A DNA stretch of 7,714 nt from Alphaproteobacteria bacterium UBA4588 (GCA_002387605.1 DGJU01000032.1:1-7714); one strand, 5' to 3'. Counted from the stretch's first letter, positions 1 to 7,042 are shown. Notes: generated by a model from the sequence alone, not told the origin. Numbers and translations are program-made.

Positions 1-841
1 GGCGATTGGTATTCATCGCGGCCTCGGCACTGACCTTGTTGCCATGTGTGCAAATGATATTTTAGCGCAAGGCGCTCTGCCGCTCTTCTTTCTTGATTAT
101 TTTGCAACTGGCGTTCTTGAACGCAATGTTGCTGCAGATGTTGTTGCTGGCATTGCAGATGGCTGTGTTGAAGCAGGATGTGCGCTTATTGGCGGCGAAA
201 CAGCCGAAATGCCGGGACTTTATCCAAAAGGCAGTTATGATCTTGCCGGTTTTTGTGTCGGAGCGGCCGAACGCGGCACATTACTATCACGTGACACCCC
301 GCAAGCTGGCGATATCGTCTTTGCTCTTGCATCGTCCGGCATTCACTCAAACGGCTTTTCGCTGGTCCGCAAAATCATCTCCCGAGATGAGCTTGATTAT
401 CAGGAGCCAGCCCCATTTGCGCGCCATATGAAACTTGGCGAAGCCCTTATTGCTCCGACCCGCATCTATACTGATGCTGTTGCGGCGGCGCTGAGCTGTG
501 GCGGGGTGACAGGTGTTGCTCATATCACAGGCGGCGGGCTGATCGAAAACCCGCCACGCATTTACAACGACAGCCTGCAGATGCGCCTTGATATGCGCAA
601 ACGCCCCCTTCCGCCTGTTTTCCGCTGGCTAAAAGAGCGCGGCGGCCTCTCAGATTTTGAGTTAGCACGTACCTTTAATTGCGGCATTGGCATGTTAATA
701 TCAGTTACCCCCGGCAAAGCAAACGCTGTAATGAGCGCTATTCAGCTCACAGGAGAAGATATCTGGCAGGCTGGCCATATTTGCGAGCGGTCTGGCGATG
801 ACGCCGTTACCCTTGAGCACTGCGAAGCTGTCTGGGCATAG
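1..841 (+). CDS. purM: Phosphoribosylformylglycinamidine cyclo-ligase (AIR synthetase), 5' end cut off by the window edge
   Basis: PurM closes the imidazole ring in de novo purine synthesis, turning FGAM plus ATP into AIR, ADP and phosphate; it is a cytosolic dimer. The open frame runs in from the window edge (first full codon at 2) and ends with TAG at 839-841. The visible 279 codons match the family from the DLVAMCANDI segment onward: QGALPLFFLDYFATG, then IGGETAEMPG, then ASSGIHSNGFSLVRKI, the glycine-rich HITGGGLIENPPRI, and the RTFNCGIGM segment near the C-terminus. The family is usually near 345-350 residues, so roughly 70 N-terminal residues, including the ATP-binding front part, lie outside the window. 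The ATG at 44 is internal (Met of VAMC) and is not the start. purN follows after 7 nt, so the two are almost certainly co-transcribed. Nothing is odd in the visible part. Confidence 0.97.
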   Translation, partial: AIGIHRGLGTDLVAMCANDILAQGALPLFFLDYFATGVLERNVAADVVAGIADGCVEAGCALIGGETAEMPGLYPKGSYDLAGFCVGAAERGTLLSRDTPQAGDIVFALASSGIHSNGFSLVRKIISRDELDYQEPAPFARHMKLGEALIAPTRIYTDAVAAALSCGGVTGVAHITGGGLIENPPRIYNDSLQMRLDMRKRPLPPVFRWLKERGGLSDFELARTFNCGIGMLISVTPGKANAVMSAIQLTGEDIWQAGHICERSGDDAVTLEHCEAVWA

Positions 842-848
842 CGATATT

Positions 849-1508
849 ATGCGCATAGCTATTCTTATCTCAGGACGGGGCAGCAATATGGATGCCCTGC
901 TAACAGCAGCAAATAAGGCAGATGTTGAAATTGCGTTGGTTGCCGCCAATAAACCATGTTCTGGGCTCGAACGGGCGGCGGCGGCTGGCTATAATACAGC
1001 GCTTATTGATCGCAGCGACTATGATAGCAAACAGGCTCATGAAGCCGCCCTTGATGCTGTATTGTTGCAGGCGGCGCCTGACTGGATTTTCCTGGCCGGT
1101 TATATGGCCCTGCTCAGCGCTGCATTCATTGCACGTCAGCATCATAAAATTATCAATATCCACCCGTCCCTCCTGCCTGCCTATAAAGGGCTCAATACCC
1201 ATCAACGGGCGATTGATGATGGGGCTGAGTTGCATGGCGTCTCCATCCATCTTGTTACAGCAGGCATGGATGAAGGTGATGTGATGGTGCAAGCTGGATT
1301 AAAGATTGGGAATGCAGATACAGCCGAGATACTGGCACAGCGGTTATTAGCAATAGAACATCTGCTATACCCAGCCGTCCTGCGCGCCCTTCATTCAGAG
1401 CGTATGACAGTATCGTTCACCCCGGGCGGTGTAGACTGTCTCTGGCAGGACCGCTCAGATTTACCGCGCATCGGACAGGCCGATATTTGCCTGATAAAAA
1501 CGCCATAA
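849..1508 (+). CDS. purN: Phosphoribosylglycinamide formyltransferase (GART), 10-formyl-THF dependent
   Basis: PurN transfers a formyl group from 10-formyltetrahydrofolate to GAR, giving FGAR, in cytosolic purine synthesis. The 219-residue product has the phosphate-binding GRGSNM loop at residues 9-14, and the catalytic triad of the family is visible: Asn103 and His105 in NIHPSLLP and Asp141 in MDEG. The usual GLNTHQRA and HGVSIHLVTAGMDEGDV segments lie around them. The frame is open back to an ATG at 798 inside purM, but the family N-terminus begins at MRIAILISGRGSN, so I chose ATG 849. No clear Shine-Dalgarno precedes it; translational coupling to purM, whose stop is 7 nt upstream, is likely. 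Length is normal for the family (about 190-220). PurN carries out the third pathway step and PurM the fifth, so pairing them in one unit makes metabolic sense. Confidence 0.96.
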   Translation: MRIAILISGRGSNMDALLTAANKADVEIALVAANKPCSGLERAAAAGYNTALIDRSDYDSKQAHEAALDAVLLQAAPDWIFLAGYMALLSAAFIARQHHKIINIHPSLLPAYKGLNTHQRAIDDGAELHGVSIHLVTAGMDEGDVMVQAGLKIGNADTAEILAQRLLAIEHLLYPAVLRALHSERMTVSFTPGGVDCLWQDRSDLPRIGQADICLIKTP

Positions 1509-1522
1509 CGGCTTTTAACCGT

Positions 1523-1552
1523 CAGGCTTAAAACGCTATTAGCCTGTTTGGT
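1523..1552 (+). terminator. Possible weak terminator after purMN
   Basis: CAGGCT (1523-1528) pairs with AGCCTG (1541-1546). One more A-T pair forms inside a T-T mismatch, and TTTGGTT follows. The stem is only 6-8 bp and the T-run is short, so this is a tentative Rho-independent terminator 14 nt after the purN stop. No better hairpin is seen before the next gene. Confidence 0.33.
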
Positions 1553-1660
1553 TAGCATAGCTAGATACTGTTCTATCAGACTTGATTTGTGATGTGGTTG
1601 CAGGCATAAAAGCACTGTAATGTAAGATATGTGTAGGATTAAGACAGGGACGTTACCGTT

Positions 1661-1792
1661 ATGAACACAGATGAATTCGACAAGCATGCCCAAGACAATC
1701 TTTCAATTTATGGAAGCGTGCTAACCTATAGTAAATATACACTCATTGGGGTTATCATCACGCTCGCTCTGATGGCCTATTTTCTGCTTTAA
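1661..1792 (+). CDS. Small single-span membrane protein, probable aa3-type cytochrome c oxidase subunit IV
   Basis: This 43-codon gene runs from ATG 1661 to TAA 1790-1792. It has a short polar N-terminal part with acidic and amide residues and a His (MNTDEFDKHAQDNL), a linker with Tyr17, Tyr23 and Tyr26, and one C-terminal transmembrane segment at about residues 27-43 (YTLIGVIITLALMAYFLL). This layout (about 40-50 residues, polar His-containing head, then K/Y-T-x-I-G-hydrophobic helix running to the stop) is that of the small alphaproteobacterial cytochrome c oxidase subunit IV family (PF07835). In that family the protein is an accessory single-helix subunit of the aa3 oxidase in the inner membrane. 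AGGGA at 1646-1650 lies 10 nt before the ATG, and a strong terminator follows 31 nt after the stop, so it looks like its own small transcription unit. The family call is made by eye; a different small membrane protein is possible. Confidence 0.62.
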   Translation: MNTDEFDKHAQDNLSIYGSVLTYSKYTLIGVIITLALMAYFLL

Positions 1793-1823
1793 TCAGCACT
1801 TATTTAAAGACCTTACATAAATA

Positions 1824-1860
1824 AAAGGGCGCATCACATCGCTGTAATGCGCCCCTTTTT
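1824..1860 (+). terminator. Rho-independent terminator after the small membrane gene, probably bidirectional
   Basis: GGGCGCAT (1827-1834) pairs perfectly with ATGCGCCC (1847-1854). Inside, ACA (1836-1838) can pair with TGT (1843-1845), leaving a TCGC loop. CTTTTT follows on the plus strand. On the minus strand the same stem is followed by TTTTATTTATG, so it can also stop transcripts coming from ndk. It lies between two convergent genes. Confidence 0.88.
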
Positions 1861-1871
1861 ATGTCTATCTC

Positions 1872-1896
1872 AAAAAGGCCGAATGGCTATTCAGCC
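1872..1896 (-). terminator. Rho-independent terminator of ndk
   Basis: Read on the minus strand, GGCTGAAT is followed by the loop AGCC, then ATTCGGCC and TTTTT. The 8-bp stem contains one G-U wobble. On the plus strand that wobble becomes a C-A mismatch, so the hairpin is better in ndk RNA than in the opposite direction. It begins 13 nt after the ndk stop codon. Confidence 0.85.
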
Positions 1897-1909
1897 AAAA
1901 TACTGCCAA

Positions 1910-2332
1910 TTAGCCAACAATTTCGTCTTCAGTGAAGAAATGTGCAATTTCAATTGCTGCATTTTCATCACTGTCAGAGCCATGTACTGAATTTGCTTCG
2001 ATTGATTCAGCAAGTGCCTTACGAATTGTGCCTTCTTCTGCATCGGCTGGGTTTGTTGCACCCATAACACCGCGATATGTAGCAACAGCATCTGTACCTT
2101 CGAGAACCTGAACAACAACAGGGCCTGAAATCATGAAGCTAACAAGCTCGCCATAAAAAGGGCGTTCTTTATGAACACTATAGAATTCTTGTGCCTGCGC
2201 TTCGGTCATCTGGATGCGCTTCTGGGCAACGATTCTCAGGCCAGCTTCTTCAATCATTTTATTGACTGCACCTGTTACATTGCGGCGCGTTGCATCTGGC
2301 TTAATTATCGAAAATGTGCGTTGTAGAGACAT
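1910..2332 (-). CDS. ndk: Nucleoside diphosphate kinase
   Basis: Ndk moves the gamma phosphate of ATP onto other (deoxy)nucleoside diphosphates through a phospho-histidine intermediate, keeping NTP and dNTP pools balanced in the cytosol. The 140-residue product has the exact family length, and every known active-site residue sits at its usual number: Lys11 (SIIKPDA), Tyr51, Phe59, Arg87, Thr93, Arg104, Asn114 and the catalytic His117 in NSVHGSDS. The start at 2332 is supported by the family N-terminus and by AAAGGA (2348-2343) 10 nt upstream. The gene is convergent with the small membrane gene and ends before its own terminator. It follows holC after a gap of 191 bp with a plausible promoter, so it is probably transcribed independently. 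Confidence 0.98.
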   Translation of the reverse strand: MSLQRTFSIIKPDATRRNVTGAVNKMIEEAGLRIVAQKRIQMTEAQAQEFYSVHKERPFYGELVSFMISGPVVVQVLEGTDAVATYRGVMGATNPADAEEGTIRKALAESIEANSVHGSDSDENAAIEIAHFFTEDEIVG

Positions 2333-2434
2333 GTTTCATCAATCCTTTGTGACATGATGGGATGGTATTTATTCATTAAGTGAGGCAAAGGCCCCGTGAC
2401 ATGGCACATAGCCGCACGGACACTTCTTGGGCGC

Positions 2435-2462
2435 CTTATAGCAAATGCCACTCCTGATACAA
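2435..2462 (-). promoter_or_regulatory. Candidate sigma-70-type promoter for ndk
   Basis: On the minus strand, TTGTAT (2462-2457) and TATAAG (2440-2435) are separated by 16 nt. The -10 matches five of six consensus bases and the -35 matches only the leading TTG. Transcription would begin near 2428, giving a leader of about 95 nt that can fold CCGTG/CACGG (2419-2415 with 2398-2394). This is a consensus match by eye only. Confidence 0.35.
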
Positions 2463-2523
2463 GCAAAAAGACACAAAGAGCGCGAAAACAAGCATAGCTC
2501 TGTTGCACCTTATAGAGGTGCGT

Positions 2524-2985
2524 TCATGCCTTTTTTACCCAATTACCAGTCTCATCCTGAGCAAAATAGCGGCAGCGCACCCCCTCATCTGCTGACCAGT
2601 CTTTCCAGCAGGAACGGGCAAAGGCAACAGCTGTATCGCGTGTGCCGTCAAACAGCATGAAAACCCTTTGAAAGGCGGTAAGGTCCGGCGGTACAAGACC
2701 TGAGGTAAGGCAGACATATTGTGCCTCATTTGGGTTTTTTTCGACATCAGCTGAAAGCCAGACAGGCGCATGCTCAAAGCCTGCTTCATCATCCCTGCCA
2801 TGCGCTAGAAAACTCTCGCGCTTTCCTGTCCATAAGGCCTCGCTGATAGCGTCCATATGCTGAGCCGGCGAGAGGATAAGCATTTTCTGACCAATGCCAA
2901 CCGTCTTTTCTGACAGCATGGCAACAGGTGCATAAAGGTCCTCATCCTTTAAGTGATAAAAATCTATCTGCCGCTGTTCAGTCAC
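2524..2985 (-). CDS. holC: DNA polymerase III subunit chi
   Basis: HolC (chi) is the clamp-loader accessory subunit that links the replicase to SSB on the lagging strand; in E. coli it works with psi. The 153-residue product shows the family pattern: FYHL at 9-12, a K-x-L-I-L strand near 34-38, LWTGKRESFLAHG at 51-63, PVWLS at 74-78, RVFMLFDG at 107-114, and the conserved C-terminal YFAQDETGNWVKKA. The start is GTG (2985-2983). An ATG four bases upstream is out of frame and stops after three codons, while GAGGA lies 6 nt before the GTG. It sits 55 bp after pepA on the same strand, without a visible terminator between, so the two are likely one operon, as in many proteobacteria. No psi gene is visible here. 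Confidence 0.93.
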   Translation of the reverse strand: MTEQRQIDFYHLKDEDLYAPVAMLSEKTVGIGQKMLILSPAQHMDAISEALWTGKRESFLAHGRDDEAGFEHAPVWLSADVEKNPNEAQYVCLTSGLVPPDLTAFQRVFMLFDGTRDTAVAFARSCWKDWSADEGVRCRYFAQDETGNWVKKA

Positions 2986-2991
2986 GCATTA

Positions 2992-2996
2992 TCCTC
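2992..2996 (-). promoter_or_regulatory. Ribosome binding site of holC that fixes the GTG start
   Basis: GAGGA on the minus strand is separated by 6 nt from the GTG at 2985. This is the only in-frame start that fits the HolC N-terminus, and the nearby ATG is out of frame. Confidence 0.7.
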
Positions 2997-3040
2997 GCTG
3001 GCTCACTGGAGCACTAACTTAAGCCCCCTATCCTTCACTT

Positions 3041-4519
3041 TTAGCTATCAGAGACATCTTTGGCAGGTGTCTGCCAGTCATCAATGACTTTATTAAGCAG
3101 ACGCACACCATAGCCTGTTCCGCCTGTTGGCACTGTCGGACGGGCTTTTTCTGACCATGCTTTACCGGCAATATCAAGATGCGCCCATGGCGTTTCATTG
3201 GTCACAAATTTTTCAAGGAAACAAGCTGCTGAGCTAGACCCGCCATAAGGACCGCCTATGTGTTTCATATCTGCGATATGGGATTTCAGCATATCATGAT
3301 AAGGCTTACCGATTGGCATCCGCCATGATTTTTCTTCGCGCGCATCACCAGCTTTCATGATCTGAGCACTCAGACTATCATTATTCGAAAATAGTCCTGC
3401 ATATTCCTTCCCAAGAGCAACAAGGATAGCCCCTGTGAGGGTTGCAAGGTCAATCATAGCCTGCGGTTTATAATGATCCTGGACATAGGTCATGATATCA
3501 GCAAGCACAAGACGCCCTTCAGCATCTGTATTAATGATTTCAACTGTCTGACCTGAAAGCGATGTTACAACATCTCCCGGGCGCTGAGCATTGCCGTCGG
3601 GCATGTTTTCAACCAGACCAAGAATACCAATAACGTTGCGCTTTACCTTGCGGCCTGCCAGCGCCAACATTGCGCCCGTGACAGCTGCTGCACCGCCCAT
3701 ATCCCACTTCATATCTTCCATACCCTTGGCAGGTTTGAGTGATATGCCGCCAGTATCAAAACAGACGCCCTTGCCAACAAGAGCCACTGGCGCTTCAGTG
3801 CCGCCGCCATTCCAATGCATAATAACAACTGCAGAATCGCGTGCACTTCCTTGCCCAACCCCCAGAAGGGCGCCCATGCCAAGCTCTTCAAGCTTGGCTT
3901 CATCAAGCACCTCAACATCAAGACCACTGCTTTTAAGCGCAAGACAGCGGGCAGCAAACTCAGTTGGATAAAGAATATTGGCTGGCTCATAAACCAAGTC
4001 ACGCGCGCAAAACACGCCCTCCAGAAGAGCCTGCATATCTGACCAGAGGGTTGTTAGCTCATCAGCAGCTTCTGCGATAAAGCTAATATGCGCTTCAATT
4101 TTTTTCGGTTCATCCTTGGTTCTATAGAGCGGAAAATGATAGCCCGCACTCACCGCACCAAACCCAACTGACATAATAATATCTGCGGCCATCTCATCAG
4201 CCGGGAATATCGCACTAGTAAAGGGCGGTTTCTTGAGCTGTGCATATAATTTGCCGCCCCAGTTTTCAGCGTCCGTTCCAGCCGAAAGCCCGCTACCGAT
4301 ACCGGCAAGAAGGACCGCGCCCTCTGCTGTGAAAAGTGGCAGAAAAGTTCCAGATTTTGCGGTAAACTCAGCATCTGAACGCGCCGTCTCGATGAGCAAG
4401 AGAAGGCTAGCTGACAGGCTGCCGAGCACGCCTGTCTTTTCATGGACAAGGATAATACGGGCGCTTGTGGCTGTATTTTCTGAGGAATTGGCGAAGGAAA
4501 CTGAAAGTTGTGATGGCAT
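3041..4519 (-). CDS. pepA: Leucyl aminopeptidase, peptidase family M17 (cytosol aminopeptidase)
   Basis: PepA is a cytosolic, hexameric, two-metal exopeptidase that removes N-terminal residues from peptides; in E. coli it also binds DNA in Xer recombination and carAB control. The 492-residue product has a variable N-terminal macro-like domain (about 1-165) and a C-terminal catalytic domain. All M17 residues are present: Lys250, Asp255, Lys262, Asp273, Asp332, Glu334 and Arg336, in VGKGVCFDTGGISLKP and the signature NTDAEGRLVLAD. Their spacing is identical to that of E. coli PepA, with all numbers shifted by 20. The frame is open upstream to 4624, but I chose ATG 4519 because MPSQLSVSFA fits the family start and AAGAG lies 6 nt before it; the extra 35 codons cover the control region. 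It is followed by holC and diverges from lptF. DNA binding by this homologue cannot be judged from sequence. Confidence 0.96.
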   Translation of the reverse strand: MPSQLSVSFANSSENTATSARIILVHEKTGVLGSLSASLLLLIETARSDAEFTAKSGTFLPLFTAEGAVLLAGIGSGLSAGTDAENWGGKLYAQLKKPPFTSAIFPADEMAADIIMSVGFGAVSAGYHFPLYRTKDEPKKIEAHISFIAEAADELTTLWSDMQALLEGVFCARDLVYEPANILYPTEFAARCLALKSSGLDVEVLDEAKLEELGMGALLGVGQGSARDSAVVIMHWNGGGTEAPVALVGKGVCFDTGGISLKPAKGMEDMKWDMGGAAAVTGAMLALAGRKVKRNVIGILGLVENMPDGNAQRPGDVVTSLSGQTVEIINTDAEGRLVLADIMTYVQDHYKPQAMIDLATLTGAILVALGKEYAGLFSNNDSLSAQIMKAGDAREEKSWRMPIGKPYHDMLKSHIADMKHIGGPYGGSSSAACFLEKFVTNETPWAHLDIAGKAWSEKARPTVPTGGTGYGVRLLNKVIDDWQTPAKDVSDS

Positions 4520-4729
4520 AGAAAACTCTTTTTGCAAAAGTAGAAGGACCTGTTTGTTACCACAAGATAGGGCATCTTGAAGAGAATATCTATTTCTTGA
4601 AGAATAGTTTTTTACATGAAACAACTTTTATCTTAAGAGATAGTCGATTCTCTGTCGTTTATGTGGCACATATGGTGCGGTATTCACTAGTCGCCATGCT
4701 GAGCTATTGTGACTTGATATGAAAGGGTT
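4520..4729. promoter_or_regulatory. Divergent intergenic region between pepA and lptFG
   Basis: This 210-bp stretch, more AT-rich than its flanks, must hold the promoters of both pepA-holC (minus) and lptF-lptG (plus). I see only weak sigma-70-like matches: TTCACT (4682-4687) with TATTGT (4704-4709) at 16 nt for lptF, and TTGTGG with TACTTT at 17 nt on the minus strand for pepA. An imperfect palindrome, AGAGA to TCTCT, lies near 4636-4652. The exact promoters are not resolved. Confidence 0.5.
4575..4603. repeat. Short direct repeat in the pepA/lptF divergent control region
   Basis: TCTTGAAGA occurs at 4575-4583 and again at 4595-4603, exactly 20 bp apart (about two helical turns). Similarity extends into GAATA and ATAG on the right. 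The pair lies between the divergent pepA and lptF starts, 56-84 bp upstream of the pepA ATG. It could be a paired regulator site, but in such AT-rich DNA chance is possible. Confidence 0.4.
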
Positions 4730-5884
4730 ATGCACACTCCGATGAATCTCGATCGTTATCTCTTTAGACAATTTTCGATGACCTCCCTGTTAACGCTTGC
4801 CGGGTTGCTGTGTGTTGTATGGCTCAATCACGCTCTGAGAATGCTTGAGCTTGTGGTAAATAAAGGCGCCGATTTAATCGATTTCATGTTTTTATCGTTA
4901 TTTCCAATTCCTTTATGGTTGATGATAGCCCTTCCAATGGCAGGGTTTATTGGTGTTATCTGGGTGATTAACCAGTTTTTCTCGGATCGCGAACTCATTG
5001 TTATGCAGGCTGTTGGGGTTACGCCGCTGCAATTTGCGCGGGTACCGATTTTCTTTGGCGCCCTTATAACATTTTTCCTGATTATCAATTCGGTCTTTTT
5101 GCTTCCCGCCAGCTTCACTGGCTTTAAAGAAGCGCAATTTCGATTACGGGCCTCTATTCCGAAAATTCTTATTCAGGATAAAGTCTTTATCGATATTACA
5201 GAAGGCCTGACGATTTACGTTGGCAATAGAACAACGGCAAATGAAGTCTCCGAGGTGTTCATCCAAGATAGCCGGGACCCAGAAAAGATCGTGGCCTTTA
5301 CCTCTCAGTCTGGCAGGTTTGAGATTATTGATAATCGTCCTGTCCTGCGGCTCAATAATGGCCAACGCACAGAGATAGGTCAGCAAGCCAACGCAACAGC
5401 CTTACTCTCATTTGATACCCATTCCCTTGATATATCACAGCCCCGCACTGGTACAGGTGAGCGCGCCTACACCGATGCGAATGAAGACACTATTTTTCAA
5501 CTTCTGTTTCCTGATGATACAATTGAGCCGCGCTATATCAATGAGCGAAAAGCGATGGGGCATTACCGTCTCTCATCGCCGTTTCTGGCCCTTTGCCTTG
5601 CCATTATTGCGTCTGCTACCATGCTGCATGGCCGGGTTTTTCGTGACCTTGTTGGCCGGCGCATTATCATAACAGCCTGCCTTGGGATTTTTGTTCAAAT
5701 TCTTTACGTTACTGCCCGATCCGCAACAGTTACCTCGCCCTTTGTCTGGCCCTTAATGTATTTGAGCATCTTTATCCCCTGCGGCATTGGCATTCTCGTT
5801 CTGATGCGGCCTTTGCTGGCAACAGGTCTGCTTAACCGGATTTCATCACGCATTCGTGCGTCTCGTCATGAGGGGCAAGCATAA
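4730..5884 (+). CDS. lptF: LPS export ABC transporter permease LptF (YjgP/YjgQ family)
   Basis: LptF, together with LptG and the LptB ATPase, pulls lipopolysaccharide from the inner membrane and passes it to the LptC/LptA bridge. The 384-residue product shows the family layout: TM1 at about 17-36, two more helices at about 53-83 and 101-128, a periplasmic beta-jellyroll domain at about 135-270, and three C-terminal helices at about 283-300, 311-330 and 338-360. The cytoplasmic coupling-helix segment SDRELIVMQAVGVTP (85-99), which contacts the ATPase, is present between TM2 and TM3. The start is uncertain: ATG 4730 has AAAGGG only 2 nt away, while ATG 4742 (giving MNLDRYLFRQF, closer to the E. 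coli N-terminus) is 14 nt from it. lptG overlaps the stop by one base. The gene diverges from pepA, as in E. coli. Confidence 0.95.
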   Translation: MHTPMNLDRYLFRQFSMTSLLTLAGLLCVVWLNHALRMLELVVNKGADLIDFMFLSLFPIPLWLMIALPMAGFIGVIWVINQFFSDRELIVMQAVGVTPLQFARVPIFFGALITFFLIINSVFLLPASFTGFKEAQFRLRASIPKILIQDKVFIDITEGLTIYVGNRTTANEVSEVFIQDSRDPEKIVAFTSQSGRFEIIDNRPVLRLNNGQRTEIGQQANATALLSFDTHSLDISQPRTGTGERAYTDANEDTIFQLLFPDDTIEPRYINERKAMGHYRLSSPFLALCLAIIASATMLHGRVFRDLVGRRIIITACLGIFVQILYVTARSATVTSPFVWPLMYLSIFIPCGIGILVLMRPLLATGLLNRISSRIRASRHEGQA

Positions 5885-6996
5885 TGCGTAAATCATGGAA
5901 ACCAGCCCCAACACTTTTCGGTTATTTCGGCCGTAAATATACACAGTGGGTTTTACTAACTCTTGGCATCCTCGTCAGCTTCATCACATTAATAGAAGTA
6001 TTGGAGTTGATGCGACGTGTCAGTCACAAAACAGTGGAAATTTCTAGCTTCCATCTTGTTATGATTAGCCTTCTTAACATTCCGACCATGCTGGATGAAC
6101 TTCTTCCTTTTGCCGTTCTTTTTGGCTCACTATCCTGTTTCTTTATCTGGAATCGTAGCCATGAATTTATGGTAACGCGCTCAGTTGGCCAAAATGTCTG
6201 GCAGGCCATTACGCCTGTCATTTTTAGCGTCGGGGCAATCGGGCTGTGTCATATCATGATTATCAATCCAATTGCCGCAACAACAGCAAAACAGCATAAT
6301 TATTACATGCAAAATATTTTCACCTCGAGTGACCAACAATCAGGCCTGTCTGTTTCAACAAGCGGGATATGGCTTCGCGACACGAGCAATGCCTATAATC
6401 TTATTATTAACGGCCAGCAGCTTCTCCTCAAAGAAGCGCTTATCTCGCAGCCTTTGCTTTATCAATTAGAGCAGAATGGTAAATTATCATGGCGCATTCA
6501 GGCAGATACGATGCATCTGACCGAAGGGGGCTGGATTGTTAAAAATGCTCTTCGGACTGAAAATAATGGCCGGCAATCGGCTCTTGGCGATGTTATCATT
6601 CCAACAGCAATGCAACCATCCGATTTACTTGAGAGCACGCAAGCGCCGCAGACAGTCAATGTGTACCGGCTTCCCGGCTTTATCTCTGTGCTAGAGCGAA
6701 CAGGCCTTCCTGCAGGTGAACATAAAGTCTTTTTTCATCAGCTTTTATCAACACCATTAAAACTTATTGGCCTTGCCTTGCTTGCGGCAAGCGTAACTCT
6801 TGTTCGTTTTTCACGTCAGACAAAGCTGAAACTTATCTTATTTGCCCTTGGGGCTGGTTTTGGCTTTTATTTTTTAACCGACCTTATTTATCTGCTCGGA
6901 ACCACCTCGCGATTACCCTACCATATTGCTGGATGGGGGCCTGCTCTTCTGGTCTGCTCAATCAGTGGGTTTCTTCTGGCGCGTGCAGATGAGTAA
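5884..6996 (+). CDS. lptG: LPS export ABC transporter permease LptG (YjgP/YjgQ family)
   Basis: LptG is the partner permease of LptF in the LptB2FG complex. The 370-residue product has three N-terminal helices (about 22-44, 57-89 and 108-130), a periplasmic jellyroll domain at about 135-285, and three C-terminal helices (about 290-308, 314-338 and 349-366). The coupling-helix motif SHEFMVTRSVGQNVWQ (92-107) and the LptG-like GIWLRD at 161-166, which starts the jellyroll, identify it as the G rather than the F subunit, as does its second position in the pair. ATG 5884-5886 overlaps the lptF stop in TAATG, and GAGGGG at 5870-5875 lies 8 nt upstream, so the two are translationally coupled. LptG is followed by a surA-like gene after 62 bp; no terminator or lptD is seen there. 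Confidence 0.95.
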   Translation: MRKSWKPAPTLFGYFGRKYTQWVLLTLGILVSFITLIEVLELMRRVSHKTVEISSFHLVMISLLNIPTMLDELLPFAVLFGSLSCFFIWNRSHEFMVTRSVGQNVWQAITPVIFSVGAIGLCHIMIINPIAATTAKQHNYYMQNIFTSSDQQSGLSVSTSGIWLRDTSNAYNLIINGQQLLLKEALISQPLLYQLEQNGKLSWRIQADTMHLTEGGWIVKNALRTENNGRQSALGDVIIPTAMQPSDLLESTQAPQTVNVYRLPGFISVLERTGLPAGEHKVFFHQLLSTPLKLIGLALLAASVTLVRFSRQTKLKLILFALGAGFGFYFLTDLIYLLGTTSRLPYHIAGWGPALLVCSISGFLLARADE

Positions 6997-7042
6997 CATA
7001 TAACTTACGCGTTCAATGCTTGCTCCAATAATGCTTAATGCC

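Noticed and set aside
798..848. Upstream extension of purN to an ATG inside purM
   Set aside because: The extra 17 residues have no family counterpart, and the conserved N-terminus starts at ATG 849.
900..1292. Long antisense frame (130 codons) opposite purN
   Set aside because: Composition looks like a shadow of purN, with many Cys, His and Arg and no recognisable domain or start signals.
3591..3971. 126-codon frame antisense to pepA
   Set aside because: Rich in Pro, Ser, Arg and Ala as expected for a shadow frame; the pepA frame is fully conserved here.
4233..4580. 115-codon frame antisense to the pepA N-terminus
   Set aside because: Overlaps a confidently identified gene and shows no domain, ribosome site or family pattern.
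4520..4624. Upstream extension of pepA by 35 codons (starting MFHVKN)
   Set aside because: It covers the control region, has no good ribosome site, and M17 proteins align from the MPSQLSVSF start.
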